From: JBBIOU01 sp037443205 | GTDB taxonomy: Bacteria; Bacteroidota; Bacteroidia; Flavobacteriales_D; UBA2798 | Length of the DNA: 64,000 bases | NCBI GenBank assembly: GCA_037443205.1 | Contig: JBBIOU010000009.1 | Coordinates: 1-64,000, forward strand | Reading direction: 5' to 3' | Part shown: positions 15,508 through 25,574 of the stretch, piece by piece | Numbering within the stretch: the stretch's first letter is position 1 | Layout of the letters: every line of letters starts with the position of its first letter | The notes under the pieces: model-generated | The model's database searches: none | Told to the model about the DNA's origin: nothing | What the model saw: the letters and a program-made list of their open reading frames with translations, nothing else | Made by a program: the position numbers and the translations under genes

Positions 15508-18500
15508 ATGAAAAAACATATACTTATTTGTTTAAGCATACTAATTTTTCATTTTGTTAGTTATGCTCAGGTATATTTAATGAATAACACAGCGGTAACA
15601 ACCTGTTCGGGAATATTCTATGACGCAGGCGGTTCAAGTATGGGGTATCAGAATAATGAAAATTTTATAAAAACCTTTACACCGGCTACAGCAGGTCATA
15701 AAATAAGAGTTGATTTTACATCATTTGCCATCGAAGCGGGGTATGATTTTTTAACTATATATGATGGGCCTGATAATACCTATCCGGTGATAGGGGTATT
15801 TACCGGCAATAATTCACCGGGTACCGTTATTTCAACGTCAGCCAACGGAGAACTTACGTTTGAGTTTACTTCGGATTTCTCTATAACTGAACCGGGCTGG
15901 TCGGCAAACATAAGTTGTGTTTTACCTCCTCCGCCTCCGGCAAATGACGATGTGTGTTCTGCATTTTCTTTGCCGGTAGGACCAACGGCAACCTTTAATT
16001 ATACAACCCATACGTTAATAGGTTCAACAAACAGCGGAAGTGATATTGTTACTTGCGATGCTAATATACCTTACCCTAACGATGTATGGTTTAGTTTTAC
16101 GGTTCCGGCCAATGGTAATATAGAAATCAGAACCCAGGATGTAAATTTTACTGATGGAGCTATCTCATTATATACGGGTGCAAATTGTAGCACACTAACA
16201 GAATTAATTTGTTCAGGCAACGGTGCCGGTAGTACTGATAATATGGGTAGAATTGTGTATATGGGATTAACTCCCGGTAGTACGGCCTATGTCAGGGTAT
16301 GGAAAAACGGTCCCGGTTCGGGTAATTTTTTAATAGCTTTGGCAGAATTTGTTCCTTATATAAATGTAAATTTTCCAAACGGAGGTGAAAAACTGGTTGT
16401 TAATGAAGCCTATTTTTTACAATGGACATCAGAAGGTATAAATTATGTTGACATTGATTATTCCACCGATAACGGGTCTACCTGGAACAATATAGTTACC
16501 AATCATTACAACCTAACTCAAAATTATATTTGGACAGTGCCTGTATTACCTTCGTCACAATGTTTAATCAGAATAAGCGAAACAGGTAATCCGGCCACCA
16601 ACGATGTGAGCGATGCTGTTTTTGAAATTGTTTATCCGTACTTTGAACTTATTACTCCCAATGGAGGTGAAATATTCACTGTCAATCAAAATGCCACTTT
16701 AGAATGGCTTACCTATGGCGATATATCATACATAGACAGCATAGAGATATCGTTGGATGGAGGTAATACGTGGTCAGTAATGATGAGTAACTTTATAAAT
16801 ATGGATTATGTTACCGTTACTATGCCTGCTACACCCTCTACAAATTGTTTGTTTCGTATAAGTGGTAATTCAACTTATGGGCCTGCATCAACCACCTCGG
16901 CCGCTACTTTTTCAATAATCAACACTACACCAAATATCAGTTTACACACACCCGTTAAAGATGGAGAATATCACGCATCCGAAGGTGTACTTATTACCTG
17001 GGAAGCTGATCCTGTGATTTCATTCGTTGACATTGAAAGAGAGGTGAGCTCGCCCTTATTAGTTGATAATGGTTCGGGTAACAATATTTCGCAGAGAGGG
17101 GGAATATACTGGGAAGCATTAGCCACTAATGTTCCTGCCGCCCAGGGATTTTATTACTGGGATACTGACGAAATTACCAATAATACAACAACCAAAGTGC
17201 GTATCATGCCGGTAGGATCACCATGGTTTGCACAGGAATCAGGTGATTTTGATGTATATGTTTATCCCTATGTAGAAATTACATACCCGAGTTATTTTGA
17301 AAACTGGTTTGTTGGTTCATATAAGTTAATCACCTGGAATAAGGCAGGAGTAAATGCTGTAAATATTGAGTATAGCACATCGGGGAATACCGGCCCCTGG
17401 CTGCCTATTGCCAGCAATGTTTCATCAAAAAGTTATTACTGGCAAATACCTAATACTCCATCTGTGAACGTATATATTAAAATTACCGATGTTAATAACC
17501 CCATCAACTATTATATTAGTGATTATCCTTTGCAAATAACTGATCTTTCGCCTATTACCAATACTTTGAATGTAGTTTACAGCGGTCCGCTAACGCTGTG
17601 TCCCGGTTCGCAATTTACTATTAACTATAACGCAACAGGAACATTTAATTTTGCAAATCTTTTTCATGTACAATTATCTGATGTCAACGGAAGTTTTGCT
17701 AATCCTATTTTAATAGGCGCATTAAACAGCGATTTCTTATCCGGCACCATTGATGTTCAAATACCTGATAACATACCTCCGGGGAATGGTTATAGAATTC
17801 GTGTTGTTTCAGATGATAATCCATCCAACACGGCAGATAACGGACAGGATATAAGTATATCGGTTCCTGATGCAGATTTTACCGTTTCATCTCAGCATAA
17901 ATATTTACCTGACGGGCAAGTAGATTTTACATTTACCGGTAATACCACAGGCATTACAACATATAACTGGAGTTTTGGAAACGGAGCAACATCAAGTTCG
18001 CAAAATCCATCCTATATCTATACAAACAGAGGTTATTATACAATTGCATTAACCACCAGTAATGCTTCCTGCAGCAAAAAGGTAGAAAAACCTATGCATA
18101 TCTTTGTTGAAGATTTATTTAACAACAATATTATCAATACTGCAGGAAGCGGGGATTTTCTTTCCGTTAGATTTTTAGACGGTGTAAAAGGATGTATAGG
18201 TATGGATAACGGAAATTGTCTTATCACGCTCGACAGTGGTCTAACGTGGCAAAATACCCCTACCGGACTGACGACAAAATTAACCAGTGTATCCATAGTT
18301 CCCGGTTATTGGATAGTTACTTCAGATTCGGGTATGGTTTCCTATTCAACCAATGGCGGAGTAACCTGGACGGCTGTAAATATCGGTACTATGGAAAATT
18401 TAAAAGGCTCGGCATTTAAAACCTCCGGTAATGGTTATGTAGTAGGCGAAAACGGTACAATTTTTAAATACGATGGAACAAACTGGACACAAGAGACTAC

Positions 18501-19320
18501 CCCTGTTTTACATCATTTAAATAGCATTGCTTTTTCGGATGATGATGTGGTAGCAGTGGGTGATAATGGAACTATCCTTCGTTCACCAATGGGTAATGGC
18601 ACATGGACTGTAATCACTTCTCCTTATAATTCACATTTAAATGCTGTTACTTTTAATGCCAATTACACAGGTATTGCGGCAGGTCAGTACGGAAGAATTA
18701 TCCGAAGCACCGATGGAGGACTTACCTGGTCCCCGGTACTTCCGGCTTCTTATACCTGGTTTAAATCAGTTGAAATGAATGTTGACTCTGCCTGGGCCGT
18801 AGGAACCAACGGTATTATTTATCAGTCTATGGATGAAGGCTTAACCTGGGTTAGAAACGGTATAGGTGTGCCAAATAACTTAAACAATATAGTTTTTTAC
18901 GGTACCGAACAGCGATCTATCTTGCAAGCTAATAATCCTGATTATATTTTTGAACGGGCGCAAGCTCCCAACAGAGGTTATATTGTTGGTAATGGTGGTA
19001 CAGCGCGTATATTTGGAGATCCGCTGATAGATACCAGCAGCGCACTAAATAATATTTTAAACTTTGATGTGCATTTCCGGGTATATCCTAATCCGGCTTC
19101 AGAGTTTATCAACGTGAGTGCAGAACTGAAAAATCAGGCTAATGTCATTATATCAGTAAAAGATGTATTTGGCAGGGTTATACAAAGCATCAGTTTAAAT
19201 ACAAATGCAGGCATATTGAACAAACAAATTGATATTTCCAAACTATCATGCGGTTATTATTTTATAGACATTATTGCGGCTAACCACCAGGAAATACACA
19301 GGTTGGTTATATCCCGTTAA
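15508..19320 (+). CDS. Giant T9SS-secreted multidomain protein (CUB, Ig-like repeats, PKD, YCF48-type propeller)
   Basis: This 1270-aa secreted protein starts with a Sec signal (~1-20, ending in SYAQ). A CUB-like domain (~22-135) follows, with YDFLTIYDGP and C-terminal cysteine. Then come an ANDDVCSA domain (~148-285) and four related beta-sandwich repeats (~288-680) that open with motifs such as NGGEKLVVNE and NGGEIFTVNQ and contain STDNGSTW-like turns. A PKD domain (~790-870) has YNWSFGNGATSSSQNPSY. A run of YCF48/BNR-type propeller blades follows (~885-1160) with repeated TNGGVTW, TDGGLTW and MDEGLTW signatures. The type A C-terminal sorting domain (~1185-1270; VYPNPASEFINV ... GYYFIDI) directs T9SS export. 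It is probably an adhesin or surface-bound glycoprotein. Confidence 0.9.
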   Translation: MKKHILICLSILIFHFVSYAQVYLMNNTAVTTCSGIFYDAGGSSMGYQNNENFIKTFTPATAGHKIRVDFTSFAIEAGYDFLTIYDGPDNTYPVIGVFTGNNSPGTVISTSANGELTFEFTSDFSITEPGWSANISCVLPPPPPANDDVCSAFSLPVGPTATFNYTTHTLIGSTNSGSDIVTCDANIPYPNDVWFSFTVPANGNIEIRTQDVNFTDGAISLYTGANCSTLTELICSGNGAGSTDNMGRIVYMGLTPGSTAYVRVWKNGPGSGNFLIALAEFVPYINVNFPNGGEKLVVNEAYFLQWTSEGINYVDIDYSTDNGSTWNNIVTNHYNLTQNYIWTVPVLPSSQCLIRISETGNPATNDVSDAVFEIVYPYFELITPNGGEIFTVNQNATLEWLTYGDISYIDSIEISLDGGNTWSVMMSNFINMDYVTVTMPATPSTNCLFRISGNSTYGPASTTSAATFSIINTTPNISLHTPVKDGEYHASEGVLITWEADPVISFVDIEREVSSPLLVDNGSGNNISQRGGIYWEALATNVPAAQGFYYWDTDEITNNTTTKVRIMPVGSPWFAQESGDFDVYVYPYVEITYPSYFENWFVGSYKLITWNKAGVNAVNIEYSTSGNTGPWLPIASNVSSKSYYWQIPNTPSVNVYIKITDVNNPINYYISDYPLQITDLSPITNTLNVVYSGPLTLCPGSQFTINYNATGTFNFANLFHVQLSDVNGSFANPILIGALNSDFLSGTIDVQIPDNIPPGNGYRIRVVSDDNPSNTADNGQDISISVPDADFTVSSQHKYLPDGQVDFTFTGNTTGITTYNWSFGNGATSSSQNPSYIYTNRGYYTIALTTSNASCSKKVEKPMHIFVEDLFNNNIINTAGSGDFLSVRFLDGVKGCIGMDNGNCLITLDSGLTWQNTPTGLTTKLTSVSIVPGYWIVTSDSGMVSYSTNGGVTWTAVNIGTMENLKGSAFKTSGNGYVVGENGTIFKYDGTNWTQETTPVLHHLNSIAFSDDDVVAVGDNGTILRSPMGNGTWTVITSPYNSHLNAVTFNANYTGIAAGQYGRIIRSTDGGLTWSPVLPASYTWFKSVEMNVDSAWAVGTNGIIYQSMDEGLTWVRNGIGVPNNLNNIVFYGTEQRSILQANNPDYIFERAQAPNRGYIVGNGGTARIFGDPLIDTSSALNNILNFDVHFRVYPNPASEFINVSAELKNQANVIISVKDVFGRVIQSISLNTNAGILNKQIDISKLSCGYYFIDIIAANHQEIHRLVISR

Positions 19321-19411
19321 ATAACCTGAAATAATTATTAGTTCTTATACGTATTGTTATAGCTTAGAGCAGCGTTTTTACAGGTTAATTTATTAACTTG
19401 CGCTGCAAAAT

Positions 19412-22400
19412 ATGCGTTTCGGTTATATATTTTTCATTTATTTATATTGCATTTCCGGTATTTATGCTCAGGATTGGAGCATACCATATATAAAAAATTA
19501 CAATCCCAAAGACTATAATTCGGGTACTGATAATTGGGCAATTGTTCAGGATAAAAGGGGAGTAATGTATTTCGGCAATGCAAACGGTGTTTTAGAGTAT
19601 AATGGTAAACATTGGAGGCAATATGCAAACAGTAATCAATCAAGAATAAGATCTATAGGAATAGATAAAAATAATATTATTTATGTCGGAGGAGTAGGCG
19701 AGATAGGTTACTTAGATTGCGATCGTAGAGGAGATATGCAATATGTATCGCTGGTTGATTTATTAGATGAAAAAGACAGAACTTTTACAGATGTATGGCG
19801 CATACATATTATTAATGAAGCGGTATATTTTCAGTCGTTTGAAGCCATATTCGAATACAAAGACGGAAAGATTAATACGTACAAGCCGCAGAATACATTT
19901 CACTTATCCTACACTGTAAATAACGAATTGTGGGTTATTGACAGAGGTATTGGTTTAAAAAAAATTACCAAAGGAAAACTTGAATTAATAAAACATGGCG
20001 ATTTTTTCAGCGATGATAAAATTTACTGTATATTGCCTTTGGATGACAAATATTTAATTTCTACATACTATAAAGGTATCATTTTGTTTAACCCTAAAAA
20101 TGATAAAGGTAATATTTCAGAACGATTTAATACTCCAGCATACAATTACCTGGAAAACTTCGGTATTTATTGTTCGGTAGTGTTAAATGACAGTACTTAT
20201 GTTTTAGGAACATTGGGTGGCGGAATAGTTATTATCAATAAACAAGGTGAGGTGCTAAATATTATTAATAAACAAAACGGATTGCAAGCCGAAAACGTGT
20301 ATTATATTTATAAAGACAATCAAAATAATATTTGGCTGGCTCTTGATAATGGAATAACAAGAATAGAAACCGGTTCACCCCAAAGTTTGTACAACGATCA
20401 ATCAGGATTATCGGGTATTGTGCAATCAATAAAAGTATCTGAAAACAAAATATATGTGGCTACAACCACCGGCTTATTTGTAAAAAATAATCAGGCCGGT
20501 ATTACCATCAATACCAAAGAGGATGTACTGGCTTGTATTAAACAGTTCAAACCTGTAAAAGGAATTAACTCTGAAACCTGGGCGCTGCATAGTATAATTA
20601 TAAACGATAATGAGAAATTACTGGCCGGAAACAATACCGGAGTATATGTAATAGATGGTGATGAAGCTAAACAAATTTCAACCCATTACACTTATTCACT
20701 AAATAGTTCACAGCATAAAAACAGGATATATGTTGGTACAGCCAATGGCTTAGCTATTATTGAATATCAATATAATCATTGGGTAGATTATGGAGTATTA
20801 ACAAGTACACAAGGTACAATACGCACGATTGTTGAAGATAAAAATGGCGATGTATGGTTGGGAATTCAATTTGAAGGATTGGCCAGGGTAAAATTTCATA
20901 CCAACAACATTCATCAAATCATAAAAAACAATTCCTATGCCGTAGAATGGATTGATTCTGCAAAAGGCATCACCAGCAATTATTATAACATGGTTTTTAA
21001 AGATGGCGATGATGTTTACACAGGTACTCTACACGGCTTATTTAAATGGGATTACGAAAAAGAAATTTTTTTACCGGAAACAAAATTCGGTAAGAAACAT
21101 GCCGATGGCAGCAGGCAGGTTTATTTATTTACCAAAGGCAGGAACAATGATTATTGGTTTTTTAATGCCAATGATAATTTAAAGGAAACCTGCAGAGTTA
21201 TTATAGAAAATAACAACAAAATAACCATACAGCAAAGCATATTTAATCGCTTTTCCGATAATTTAATCAATGTTATTTATCCATTAACTTCCGATATAAC
21301 CTTATTTGGCGGATCCGAGGGTATATTTATACACAACGAAAAAATATATAAAAATTATTCTACGCCCTTTTACACACTCATAAGTAAAGTTGTGGTAGCC
21401 AAAGATTCTGTTCTGTTTTTTGGAAATTATCCAAACGCACAATTGCTCCAACCCGATTCGTTAAAACCTGTTTTACCCTATAAGTATAATTCATTAATTT
21501 TTGAATTTTCATCCGTTTGTTTTGAAAACGAAAATAATAATAAATACAAATGGTATCTGGAAGGTTACGACAGCGATTGGAATAACTGGACTAATGAATC
21601 AAAAGCTATCTACACCAACCTGCCGGAAGGGAATTATACGCTTCATGTTATTTCTAAAAACAGCTACGACATAGAAAGCCGGGAAGCAGTTTATACTTTT
21701 ACCGTTAAGCCACCCTGGTACAGAACAATGTATGCTTATATTGGTTATACTTTGTTTTTTATAGCTTTTGTATATGGAGCCATACAACTATCAGTTTATC
21801 GCTTAAAGCGTTCTAAAATACAGTTGGAACAAATTGTTCAAGAACGCACGGCAGAAATACTTAAACAAAAAGAAGAAATTGAATTTCAAAAAACACTGGT
21901 TGAAGAAAAAAATAAAGATATTACCGATAGCATAAATTATGCTAAACGCATACAAAATGCAATATTACCCGCACAAGAATATATTGACAGTTTGTTTAAA
22001 GAATGTATGGTTTTATATATGCCCAAAGATATCGTAAGCGGTGATTTTTATTGGTTTACACAAAAAAACAACCGCACATATTTTGCAGCGGTAGATTGTA
22101 CCGGACATGGCGTGCCCGGAGCATTTGTTAGTTTGGTAGGAAGCAATTTACTTAATCAAATAATTAATAGCGGAGTGTATGAATCAGGTAAAATTTTAGA
22201 ACAACTAAGTTTGGGAGTGGAACAAAATTTACAAAAGAAAAATCAGCAAAACAGCATCCGGGACGGAATGGATATAGCTATCTGTTGTTATGATAAAGAT
22301 ACTAACATACTGGAGTTTTCGGGCGCATACAACCCCCTTTATTATATTAGAAATAATGAACTCTTTGAAATTAAACCCGATAAAATTCCTATCGGAGAGG

Positions 22401-22669
22401 TGACAGATGGTAAACCTTATAATTACACAACACACAAAATAAATATACAAAAGAATGATACTTTTTACATTTTTTCTGATGGATATGCCGATCAATTTGG
22501 CGGTAATAACGGCAAAAAATTCAAATATGCTCAGTTAAAAGAAAAACTGCTTTCCATACAACATCTTACTCTTCAAGAACAGTATAACTATCTTAAAAAT
22601 ACTTTCGATGTTTGGAAAGGAAACCTTGAACAAGTAGATGATATATTGTTGATTGGTGTAAGAATATAA
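19412..22669 (+). CDS. Membrane sensor: beta-propeller + Y_Y_Y domain + SpoIIE-type PP2C phosphatase
   Basis: This 1085-aa protein is built like a hybrid two-component sensor but ends in a phosphatase. A signal peptide (~1-19) is followed by a periplasmic seven-bladed-type propeller of two-component-regulator repeats (~30-640; WAIVQDKRGVMYFGNANG, IWLALDNGITRIE). A Y_Y_Y domain (~690-755; NKYKWYLEGYDSDW) and one transmembrane helix (~770-790) come next. After a coiled coil (~800-855) the cytoplasmic SpoIIE/PP2C domain (~870-1085) shows PKDIVSGDFYW, DCTGHGVPGAFVS and DGMDIAICCYD. It likely senses a periplasmic cue, perhaps oligosaccharide, and dephosphorylates an anti-anti-sigma-like partner. 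No such partner is in the neighbourhood. Confidence 0.9.
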   Translation: MRFGYIFFIYLYCISGIYAQDWSIPYIKNYNPKDYNSGTDNWAIVQDKRGVMYFGNANGVLEYNGKHWRQYANSNQSRIRSIGIDKNNIIYVGGVGEIGYLDCDRRGDMQYVSLVDLLDEKDRTFTDVWRIHIINEAVYFQSFEAIFEYKDGKINTYKPQNTFHLSYTVNNELWVIDRGIGLKKITKGKLELIKHGDFFSDDKIYCILPLDDKYLISTYYKGIILFNPKNDKGNISERFNTPAYNYLENFGIYCSVVLNDSTYVLGTLGGGIVIINKQGEVLNIINKQNGLQAENVYYIYKDNQNNIWLALDNGITRIETGSPQSLYNDQSGLSGIVQSIKVSENKIYVATTTGLFVKNNQAGITINTKEDVLACIKQFKPVKGINSETWALHSIIINDNEKLLAGNNTGVYVIDGDEAKQISTHYTYSLNSSQHKNRIYVGTANGLAIIEYQYNHWVDYGVLTSTQGTIRTIVEDKNGDVWLGIQFEGLARVKFHTNNIHQIIKNNSYAVEWIDSAKGITSNYYNMVFKDGDDVYTGTLHGLFKWDYEKEIFLPETKFGKKHADGSRQVYLFTKGRNNDYWFFNANDNLKETCRVIIENNNKITIQQSIFNRFSDNLINVIYPLTSDITLFGGSEGIFIHNEKIYKNYSTPFYTLISKVVVAKDSVLFFGNYPNAQLLQPDSLKPVLPYKYNSLIFEFSSVCFENENNNKYKWYLEGYDSDWNNWTNESKAIYTNLPEGNYTLHVISKNSYDIESREAVYTFTVKPPWYRTMYAYIGYTLFFIAFVYGAIQLSVYRLKRSKIQLEQIVQERTAEILKQKEEIEFQKTLVEEKNKDITDSINYAKRIQNAILPAQEYIDSLFKECMVLYMPKDIVSGDFYWFTQKNNRTYFAAVDCTGHGVPGAFVSLVGSNLLNQIINSGVYESGKILEQLSLGVEQNLQKKNQQNSIRDGMDIAICCYDKDTNILEFSGAYNPLYYIRNNELFEIKPDKIPIGEVTDGKPYNYTTHKINIQKNDTFYIFSDGYADQFGGNNGKKFKYAQLKEKLLSIQHLTLQEQYNYLKNTFDVWKGNLEQVDDILLIGVRI

Positions 22670-22686
22670 AATTAACCTATTTCCAT

Positions 22687-22694
22687 TACCTTTG
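22687..22694 (+). promoter_or_regulatory. Candidate -7 box TACCTTTG upstream of pepA
   Basis: The sequence matches TAnnTTTG exactly and lies 17 bp before the ATG at 22712. It falls between the sensor gene's stop and pepA, so pepA-gpmA-map could be transcribed from here. No convincing -33 TTG is seen. Confidence 0.45.
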
Positions 22695-22711
22695 CAAAAA
22701 ATAAACAACTC

Positions 22712-24145
22712 ATGTCGTTAAATATCGAATTTATCGGAAATTCCAAAGCAAGCCATACGCTGTATATAATCATTGCTAAAAAAGATAGTCTGAATAAACA
22801 TAATTTTAGTGACTTATTCAAACAAGAAGCATCAGAATTTCTGAAAGAAAATAAGCAGGAAGTTTTAACTCTGTATAAAGATAAGCAAAAAATTAATGCT
22901 TTTATTTATATCAATACCGAAACCGAATACTCTGCTAAGTTAGATAATGCCAGGGTGTTTGGTTCTATAATATATAAAACCTTATGCAAAGACAAATCTA
23001 CTGCCTGCACTTTAACCGGCTTAAACGATTTGAATGAAAAAGAGATCTACGCTTTACTGGAAGGTATGCTTATATCATCATACCGATTTGATAAATATAA
23101 AAAAAATAAATCAGTTGCAAAAAAGCTATATATAGAAAAGGGTAGCATCTCTGCCGATAAGTTGCAAGAATTAAAACATGTAACCGCAGCGCAAAATATA
23201 GCCCGCGATTTAGTGAATGAGCCGGTAATAACACTCAATGCCATTGCCTTATCATCAGCCATTCAAAAACTCGGAAAAACTTATGGTTTTAGCGTTAAAG
23301 TATTACATAAAAACGAAATACAAAAACTTAAAATGGGTGGCCTACTGGGCGTAAACAGAGGCAGTGATGATCCTCCTACATTCAATATTTTGGAATACAA
23401 ACCTAAAACAGCTAAAAATAAAAATCCGTTGATACTTGTTGGAAAAGGAGTGGTTTACGATACGGGAGGCTATAATCTGAAGATTAGCGGATTTATGAGT
23501 ACCATGAAATGCGATATGGCTGGCGCTGCTGCTGTAATAGGTGCGTTTTGTGCCATTGCAGCAAATAAGTTAAATGCACACGTTATTGGTTTGATACCTG
23601 CAACCGATAATCGAATAGGACATAATGCACTGGTGCAGGATGACATCATAACCATGTATGACGGTACAACCGTAGAAATACAAAATACCGATGCAGAAGG
23701 AAGATTAATTTTAGCAGATGCTCTCAGCTATGCAAAAAAATACCATCCCAAACTGGTGATTGATTTAGCTACACTTACCGGAGCAGCCGCAGCAGTTACC
23801 GGTCATTATGGTATAGGTTTGATGGGAACAGCCGATAAAAAAACCATTCAACAGTTAATGGAATCGGGCGAAGAAGTTTATGAACGCTGCATAGAATTTC
23901 CTTTTTGGAAAGAATTTGATGAATTGCTAAAATCAGAAATAGCAGATTTAAAAAATATTGGTGGTGCGGTAGGCGGAGCCAGTACGGCCGGTAAGTTTTT
24001 AAAACATTTTACCGATTACCCATGGATACACTTAGATATTGCCGGCCCGGCATTTATCAAAGAAGGAGCCAAAGGTTATCAGCAAAAAGGAGCAACAGGC
24101 GTGGGCGTGCGATTGCTTTATAACTTTGTAAAAAAAATTAAATAA
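22712..24145 (+). CDS. pepA: M17 leucyl aminopeptidase
   Basis: This 477-aa cytoplasmic, two-metal aminopeptidase removes N-terminal residues from peptides. The C-terminal catalytic domain carries the M17 metal-binding motifs GKGVVYDTGGYNLK and the signature NTDAEGRLILADAL, followed by LVIDLATLTGAA. The N-terminal domain (residues 1-~160) is divergent, as is usual in this family. It heads a compact cluster with gpmA (6-nt gap) and map (1-nt gap). pepA and map both trim peptides, and gpmA is a glycolytic bystander. Confidence 0.92.
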   Translation: MSLNIEFIGNSKASHTLYIIIAKKDSLNKHNFSDLFKQEASEFLKENKQEVLTLYKDKQKINAFIYINTETEYSAKLDNARVFGSIIYKTLCKDKSTACTLTGLNDLNEKEIYALLEGMLISSYRFDKYKKNKSVAKKLYIEKGSISADKLQELKHVTAAQNIARDLVNEPVITLNAIALSSAIQKLGKTYGFSVKVLHKNEIQKLKMGGLLGVNRGSDDPPTFNILEYKPKTAKNKNPLILVGKGVVYDTGGYNLKISGFMSTMKCDMAGAAAVIGAFCAIAANKLNAHVIGLIPATDNRIGHNALVQDDIITMYDGTTVEIQNTDAEGRLILADALSYAKKYHPKLVIDLATLTGAAAAVTGHYGIGLMGTADKKTIQQLMESGEEVYERCIEFPFWKEFDELLKSEIADLKNIGGAVGGASTAGKFLKHFTDYPWIHLDIAGPAFIKEGAKGYQQKGATGVGVRLLYNFVKKIK

Positions 24146-24151
24146 TCACTC

Positions 24152-24757
24152 ATGAGTAAATTAGTTATTGTTAGACACGGACAATCTGCCTGGAATTTAG
24201 AAAACAGATTTACCGGCTGGGTTGATGTGGATATTACCGAAAAAGGAGAAGCAGAAGCCATCGCAGCTGCCAAAAAAATATCTGATATAAAATTTGATGC
24301 CGCATTTACATCAGCTTTAAAACGAGCCAAACGCACCTTACATATAATTTTAAAACATCTGCATCAGGAAGATATACCGGTCATAGAAAATAAAGCACTC
24401 AACGAAAGACATTATGGCGACCTGCAAGGAGCCAATAAAGCAGAAACTGCTGCAAAATATGGTGATGAACAAGTGCATATCTGGCGCAGAAGCTATGATG
24501 TTGCCCCACCTAACGGTGAAAGCCTGAAAGATACCGTAAACAGAGTTATGCCTTATGTTGAGCAAGAAATATTTCCCTTACTCAGACAAGGAAAAAATAT
24601 TATAATAGCAGCACATGGCAATAGTTTACGTGCCCTCATCATGCAGTTGGAAAAATTAACTCCCGAACAAATATTGCAAGTTGAAATACCAACCGGACAA
24701 CCCAAATTATACGAATTAAATGAGCATTTGGAAATTATCAAAGCAACATTCTTATAA
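24152..24757 (+). CDS. gpmA: 2,3-bisphosphoglycerate-dependent phosphoglycerate mutase
   Basis: This glycolytic enzyme interconverts 3- and 2-phosphoglycerate through a phosphohistidine. The 201-aa protein has the phosphate loop RHGQSAWN with catalytic His9, FTGWVDVDIT, the substrate-binding NERHYGDLQG, RRSYDVAPPNGES and the second histidine in AAHGNSLRAL. It is shorter than the ~250-aa enterobacterial enzyme because of the missing C-terminal extension; active-site residues are complete, and short forms are usual in this phylum. Confidence 0.9.
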   Translation: MSKLVIVRHGQSAWNLENRFTGWVDVDITEKGEAEAIAAAKKISDIKFDAAFTSALKRAKRTLHIILKHLHQEDIPVIENKALNERHYGDLQGANKAETAAKYGDEQVHIWRRSYDVAPPNGESLKDTVNRVMPYVEQEIFPLLRQGKNIIIAAHGNSLRALIMQLEKLTPEQILQVEIPTGQPKLYELNEHLEIIKATFL

Positions 24758-24758
24758 A

Positions 24759-25574
24759 ATGGGAGATATCATATTAAAATCAGCCGAAGAAATAGAACTT
24801 ATGCGCGAAAGCGCATTATTGGTGTCCCGAACACTTGGAGTGATTGCAGAAAAAATTGAAGAAGGAATTACTCCTCTGCAAATAGATAAATTGGCTGAAG
24901 AATTTATACGCGATAACGGTGGTATTCCGTCTTTTTTGGGATATAATAATACCTATCCTAACACACTTTGCATTTCGGTAAATGAAACTGTTGTGCATGG
25001 AATACCCAACAACAGACCGTTTAAAGATGGCGATATTGTTTCGGTTGATTGTGGTGTTTATAAAAACGGATTTCATGGCGATCATGCATATACATTTGCT
25101 ATTGGTAATGTACATCCCGAAACATTAAAATTGTTGCAGGCAACCATAGATTGCTTGTATTTAGGAATTGAACAATGCAAAGCCGGAAATAGAATAGGAG
25201 ACATTAGTTTTGCCATTCAGCAACATGCCGAAAAAAACGGTTACGGGGTTGTTAGAGAATTAATAGGACATGGAATAGGCAAAAATTTACATGAAGGCCC
25301 CGAAGTGCCAAACTATGGCAGAAAAGGCTACGGGCCCAAAATTAAAGACGGTTTGGTTATAGCCATAGAACCCATGATAAACATGGGAACAAAAAATATC
25401 AAACAATTGCCTGACGGATGGACCATAATAACGGCAGACAACAAACCATCTGCACATTACGAACACGATGTGGCTGTAATTAATGGTAACCCCGAAATTT
25501 TATCTACCTTTCAGTTTATTGAAGAAGCTTTATCCAAAAAGAAAGCCCACGTTATTACTCAATCAATTTCATAA
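24759..25574 (+). CDS. map: Methionine aminopeptidase, type I
   Basis: Map removes the initiator methionine from nascent proteins. I use ATG 24759 (MGDIILKSAEEIELM), giving 271 aa; a longer in-frame start at 24720 lies inside gpmA and adds 13 residues not seen in the family. Metal ligands and active-site motifs are intact: ETVVHGIPNNR with the substrate histidine, SVDCGVYKNGFHGDHAYTF with two aspartates, GHGIGKNLHEGP, IAIEPMINMG, and a final glutamate in HYEHDVAV. Only 1 nt separates it from gpmA. Confidence 0.93.
   Translation: MGDIILKSAEEIELMRESALLVSRTLGVIAEKIEEGITPLQIDKLAEEFIRDNGGIPSFLGYNNTYPNTLCISVNETVVHGIPNNRPFKDGDIVSVDCGVYKNGFHGDHAYTFAIGNVHPETLKLLQATIDCLYLGIEQCKAGNRIGDISFAIQQHAEKNGYGVVRELIGHGIGKNLHEGPEVPNYGRKGYGPKIKDGLVIAIEPMINMGTKNIKQLPDGWTIITADNKPSAHYEHDVAVINGNPEILSTFQFIEEALSKKKAHVITQSIS

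Noticed and set aside
24720..24758. Upstream start for map
   Set aside because: It lies within gpmA and adds residues absent from the family.
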